From the NCBI GenBank assembly GCA_946411985.1, contig CAMKFY010000017.1:1-15437 (forward strand): a DNA stretch of 15,437 nucleotides. Reading direction: 5' to 3'. This document shows, piece by piece, positions 14,446 to 15,437 of this stretch. The stretch's first letter is position 1. Each line of letters opens with the position of its first letter. The stretch is from an uncultured Clostridiaceae bacterium. GTDB taxonomy: Bacteria; Bacillota; Clostridia; Oscillospirales; Ruminococcaceae. A program made the position numbers and the translations under genes. The notes beneath the pieces were generated by a model. That model did no database searches and was not told where the DNA came from. It worked only from the letters and a program-made list of their open reading frames with translations.

Positions 14446-14755
14446 AGTAACATGTTAAAAATAATGCTTGGATTAGTTAATTTTTTGCTAAATATAATAA
14501 ATGGTATAAATACATATTTGGTATTTAAATATAAAAAATTTTTTATTAATAAAATTTTACTGGTTAAATATTTTATTGTATAATTACGCTTTGAAAAGTT
14601 TTTTTAATAAAACTTAGCACTACTACACTCAAAAGCTCTACATAAATTAATTAAAAAGTAAATATTTATATATTTTTAATAATAATTAGTCTACAAAATA
14701 TATTTTTTAGCAATATAAATCTGTGAAATTTAACTATAAACTATATTATTTGTTC
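14446..14755. other. Non-coding region between groEL and small ORF
   Basis: Very AT-rich, with no open frame of note. It contains the first copy of the promoter-like repeat (14530-14596) and most of the part of the right inverted-repeat arm outside the second promoter copy. After the first copy comes AAGTTTT...AAAACTT, a short hairpin, and no start codon with a binding site. Confidence 0.7.
14530..14596 (+). repeat. Promoter-like repeat, copy 1
   Basis: It matches 14756-14820 almost exactly: 38 identical bases, an indel region of two bases in an A/T run, then TTGTATAATTRCGCTTTGAAA. It contains the palindrome TTTTATTAATAAAA (14541-14554), TTTACT (14556-14561), a 17-base spacer and TATAAT (14579-14584). 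No coding frame follows, so it may be an orphan promoter for a short RNA or a leftover of duplication. Confidence 0.85.
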
Positions 14756-14799
14756 TATAAAAAATTTTTTATTAATAAAATTTTACTGGTTAATATTTA
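14727..14799 (+). repeat. 73-bp inverted repeat, right arm
   Basis: It pairs with 12116-12188 (69 of 73 bases complementary). Its second half is the same sequence as the first part of the promoter-like repeat. Distance between arms is about 2.5 kb and contains only groES-groEL with promoter, CIRCE and terminator. Confidence 0.9.
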
Positions 14800-14820
14800 T
14801 TGTATAATTGCGCTTTGAAA
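14756..14820 (+). promoter_or_regulatory. Promoter-like repeat, copy 2, upstream of small ORF
   Basis: Second copy of the block at 14530-14596. It has a perfect TATAAT (14803-14808) but the TTTACT box is only 15 bases away here, so the -35 element is weak. The palindrome TTTTATTAATAAAA is at 14767-14780, where a dimeric regulator could bind. Transcription would start near 14815, so the ORF must begin at ATG 14836. Confidence 0.6.
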
Positions 14821-14835
14821 GGCAGGATATCTATA

Positions 14836-15108
14836 ATGTCAAATTTTGAAGAAAAATTTAAACATCTCAACTTTAGCTATAACGAAAACAAATATAGAGA
14901 AAACGCATACAAAAACGACGCAAACACTAGTAGTGAAAACAAATTAACATCTAACTTAACATCCGACGAAATATTTAAAGAATTAATTAACGCAATATCT
15001 AAAAACATACGCCAAGACAAAATGTTTGTTTTAATTTTAATTAATATGCTCAAAAATAAAAAAGCATCAAACGAACTAATTTTAGCACTTTTATATATAT
15101 TCATTTAA
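14836..15108 (+). CDS. Hypothetical small protein, 90 residues
   Basis: No family recognised. The first two thirds are hydrophilic and rich in Asn, Lys and Glu (NFEEKFKHLNFSY, KNDANTSSENKL). The last third is a helix-prone hydrophobic stretch with two leucine-rich parts, MFVLILINML and NELILALLYIFI, split by KNKKAS. This could be a membrane-associated hairpin or an oligomerising amphipathic helix; small clostridial proteins with such LALLYIL endings are familiar to me but unnamed. ATG 14836 follows GGCAGGA; the frame is open further up to 14800 but that lies across the -10 box. The gene stands alone between groEL and an amidohydrolase gene and is driven by the repeated promoter block. Confidence 0.6.
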   Translation: MSNFEEKFKHLNFSYNENKYRENAYKNDANTSSENKLTSNLTSDEIFKELINAISKNIRQDKMFVLILINMLKNKKASNELILALLYIFI

Positions 15109-15136
15109 TATAGTTTAAAATTAAATAGATATAAAC

Positions 15137-15165
15137 TAGACAACAAAGATTTTATAATATATAAT
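15137..15165 (+). promoter_or_regulatory. Promoter of the amidohydrolase gene
   Basis: TAGACA (15137-15142), 17-base spacer, TATAAT (15160-15165). The start is expected near 15172, giving a leader of about 114 bases before the start codon. Confidence 0.72.
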
Positions 15166-15200
15166 GAAGTTGGATAGAGGTCAATAGAAACTTTTTTGTG

Positions 15201-15235
15201 CTGAACTGTTTTTTAAAAATATGTTCAGATTTTTT
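15201..15235 (+). terminator. Leader hairpin with T run, possible attenuator
   Basis: CTGAAC (15201-15206) pairs with GTTCAG (15223-15228), the loop can close further through T and A runs, and six T follow (15230-15235). It lies inside the leader between promoter and start codon, so it would stop transcription before the gene unless prevented. Upstream leader bases 15168-15185 include a GGATAGAGGTC segment loosely like the PyrR-binding loop, but the match is poor. Confidence 0.5.
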
Positions 15236-15285
15236 GTAAAAATTAAAGGGTATTTATATATAAAATTTTTGGAGTTTATAGTTTT

Positions 15286-15437
15286 ATGAAGTTTTTAATA
15301 AAAAACGCTAATGTTGTTTTCAAAGAATATGTTAAAAAAAAAGATATATTAATTGAAAATGGCATAATAAAAGAAATTGAAGACAATATAATTAAAAGCT
15401 CAGATACTAAATATATAAACGCAGATAACCTATTTTG
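15286..15437 (+). CDS. Amidohydrolase N-terminus, probably dihydroorotase (partial)
   Basis: The first 50 codons are present and the gene continues past the window. The start MKFLIKNANVV, then KKKDILIENGIIKEIEDNI and YINADNL, follows the beta-sandwich opening shared by dihydroorotase, hydantoinase and allantoinase (xLIKNgxVVd...adIlIenGkIxxIg). PyrC, which closes dihydroorotate in pyrimidine synthesis, is the best guess because of the leader with a terminator hairpin, a common control in pyr genes. The metal-binding HxH motif lies beyond the edge, so the exact enzyme cannot be fixed. ATG 15286 lies 11 bases after GGAG. Confidence 0.65.
   Translation, partial: MKFLIKNANVVFKEYVKKKDILIENGIIKEIEDNIIKSSDTKYINADNLF

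Noticed and set aside
14611..14640. TTAGCACT after the first promoter copy as a second CIRCE
   Set aside because: Only part of the left half is present; there is no GAGTGCTAA partner nine bases away.
15111..15138. Inverted repeat TAGTTTA/TAAACTA after the small ORF as a terminator or operator
   Set aside because: Seven weak pairs around a 14-base loop with no T run. It overlaps the -35 box of the next promoter, but chance is likely in such AT-rich DNA.
15168..15185. PyrR-binding loop in the last leader
   Set aside because: Only the AGAGG part fits and the surrounding bases need an insertion; not enough to call a site.
1..15437. Alternative genetic code with UGA as a sense codon, suggested by the lack of TGA stops
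   Set aside because: All conserved proteins are full length with the standard code and have no internal TGA, and Trp is coded by TGG.

Overview
The window is AT-rich chromosomal DNA from a low-GC Gram-positive bacterium, most likely an anaerobic member of the Clostridia. The evidence is the rimP-nusA-ylxR-infB-rbfA order, a CIRCE operator in front of groES-groEL, strong AGGAGG-type ribosome binding sites, sigma-A promoters with regular 17-base spacers, and an orphan PduL-type phosphotransacylase. No CRISPR array, insertion sequence, phage gene or plasmid function was seen.

Left end (1-903): a multi-pass membrane protein gene on the + strand whose 5' part is tandemly duplicated. The direct repeats are 1-139 and 269-407, offset by 268 bases, so the copies lie in different frames. 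The gene has no stop before it runs antisense through a tRNA-Ala(GGC) gene at 773-848.

903-9059 (- strand): two transcription units for translation and RNA metabolism. The first runs from a promoter near 9031-9059 through rimP, nusA, ylxR/rnpM, infB and rbfA to a terminator-like hairpin at 3851-3895. The second starts at a promoter at 3796-3824 and carries nrnA (DHH phosphoesterase), truB and ribF. The ylxQ gene usually found between ylxR and infB is missing. RibF keeps its FMN adenylyltransferase head but its riboflavin kinase domain looks degenerate. truB has a perfect Shine-Dalgarno sequence placed for an ATT start.

9092-11467: tRNA-Leu(CAG) on the + strand, promoter visible, stands tail to tail with a three-gene - strand unit: pduL, a small conserved hypothetical gene, and a membrane-anchored SurA/PrsA-like foldase with a Lys/Asp-rich insertion. 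A clear promoter lies at 11439-11467.

11468-12250: a long, very AT-rich non-coding stretch with short repeats. Then come a promoter, CIRCE, groES and groEL (12251-14383) and a 20-bp perfect terminator hairpin. GroEL lacks the usual GGM tail and has a small Cys cluster (C436, C440, C442). A 73-bp inverted repeat (12116-12188 and 14727-14799, four mismatches) brackets the groESL unit. The right arm merges into a promoter-like block that occurs twice (14530-14596 and 14756-14820); the second copy drives an unrecognised 90-residue ORF. The window ends in the first 50 codons of an amidohydrolase, probably dihydroorotase, behind a good promoter and a leader with a terminator hairpin, so it may be controlled by attenuation.

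Most genes are ordinary housekeeping genes. The unusual material is in the edges and the AT-rich intergenic DNA: the duplicated membrane gene, the repeats around groESL with the small ORF, the degenerate RibF, the apparent ATT starts and the leader before the last gene.
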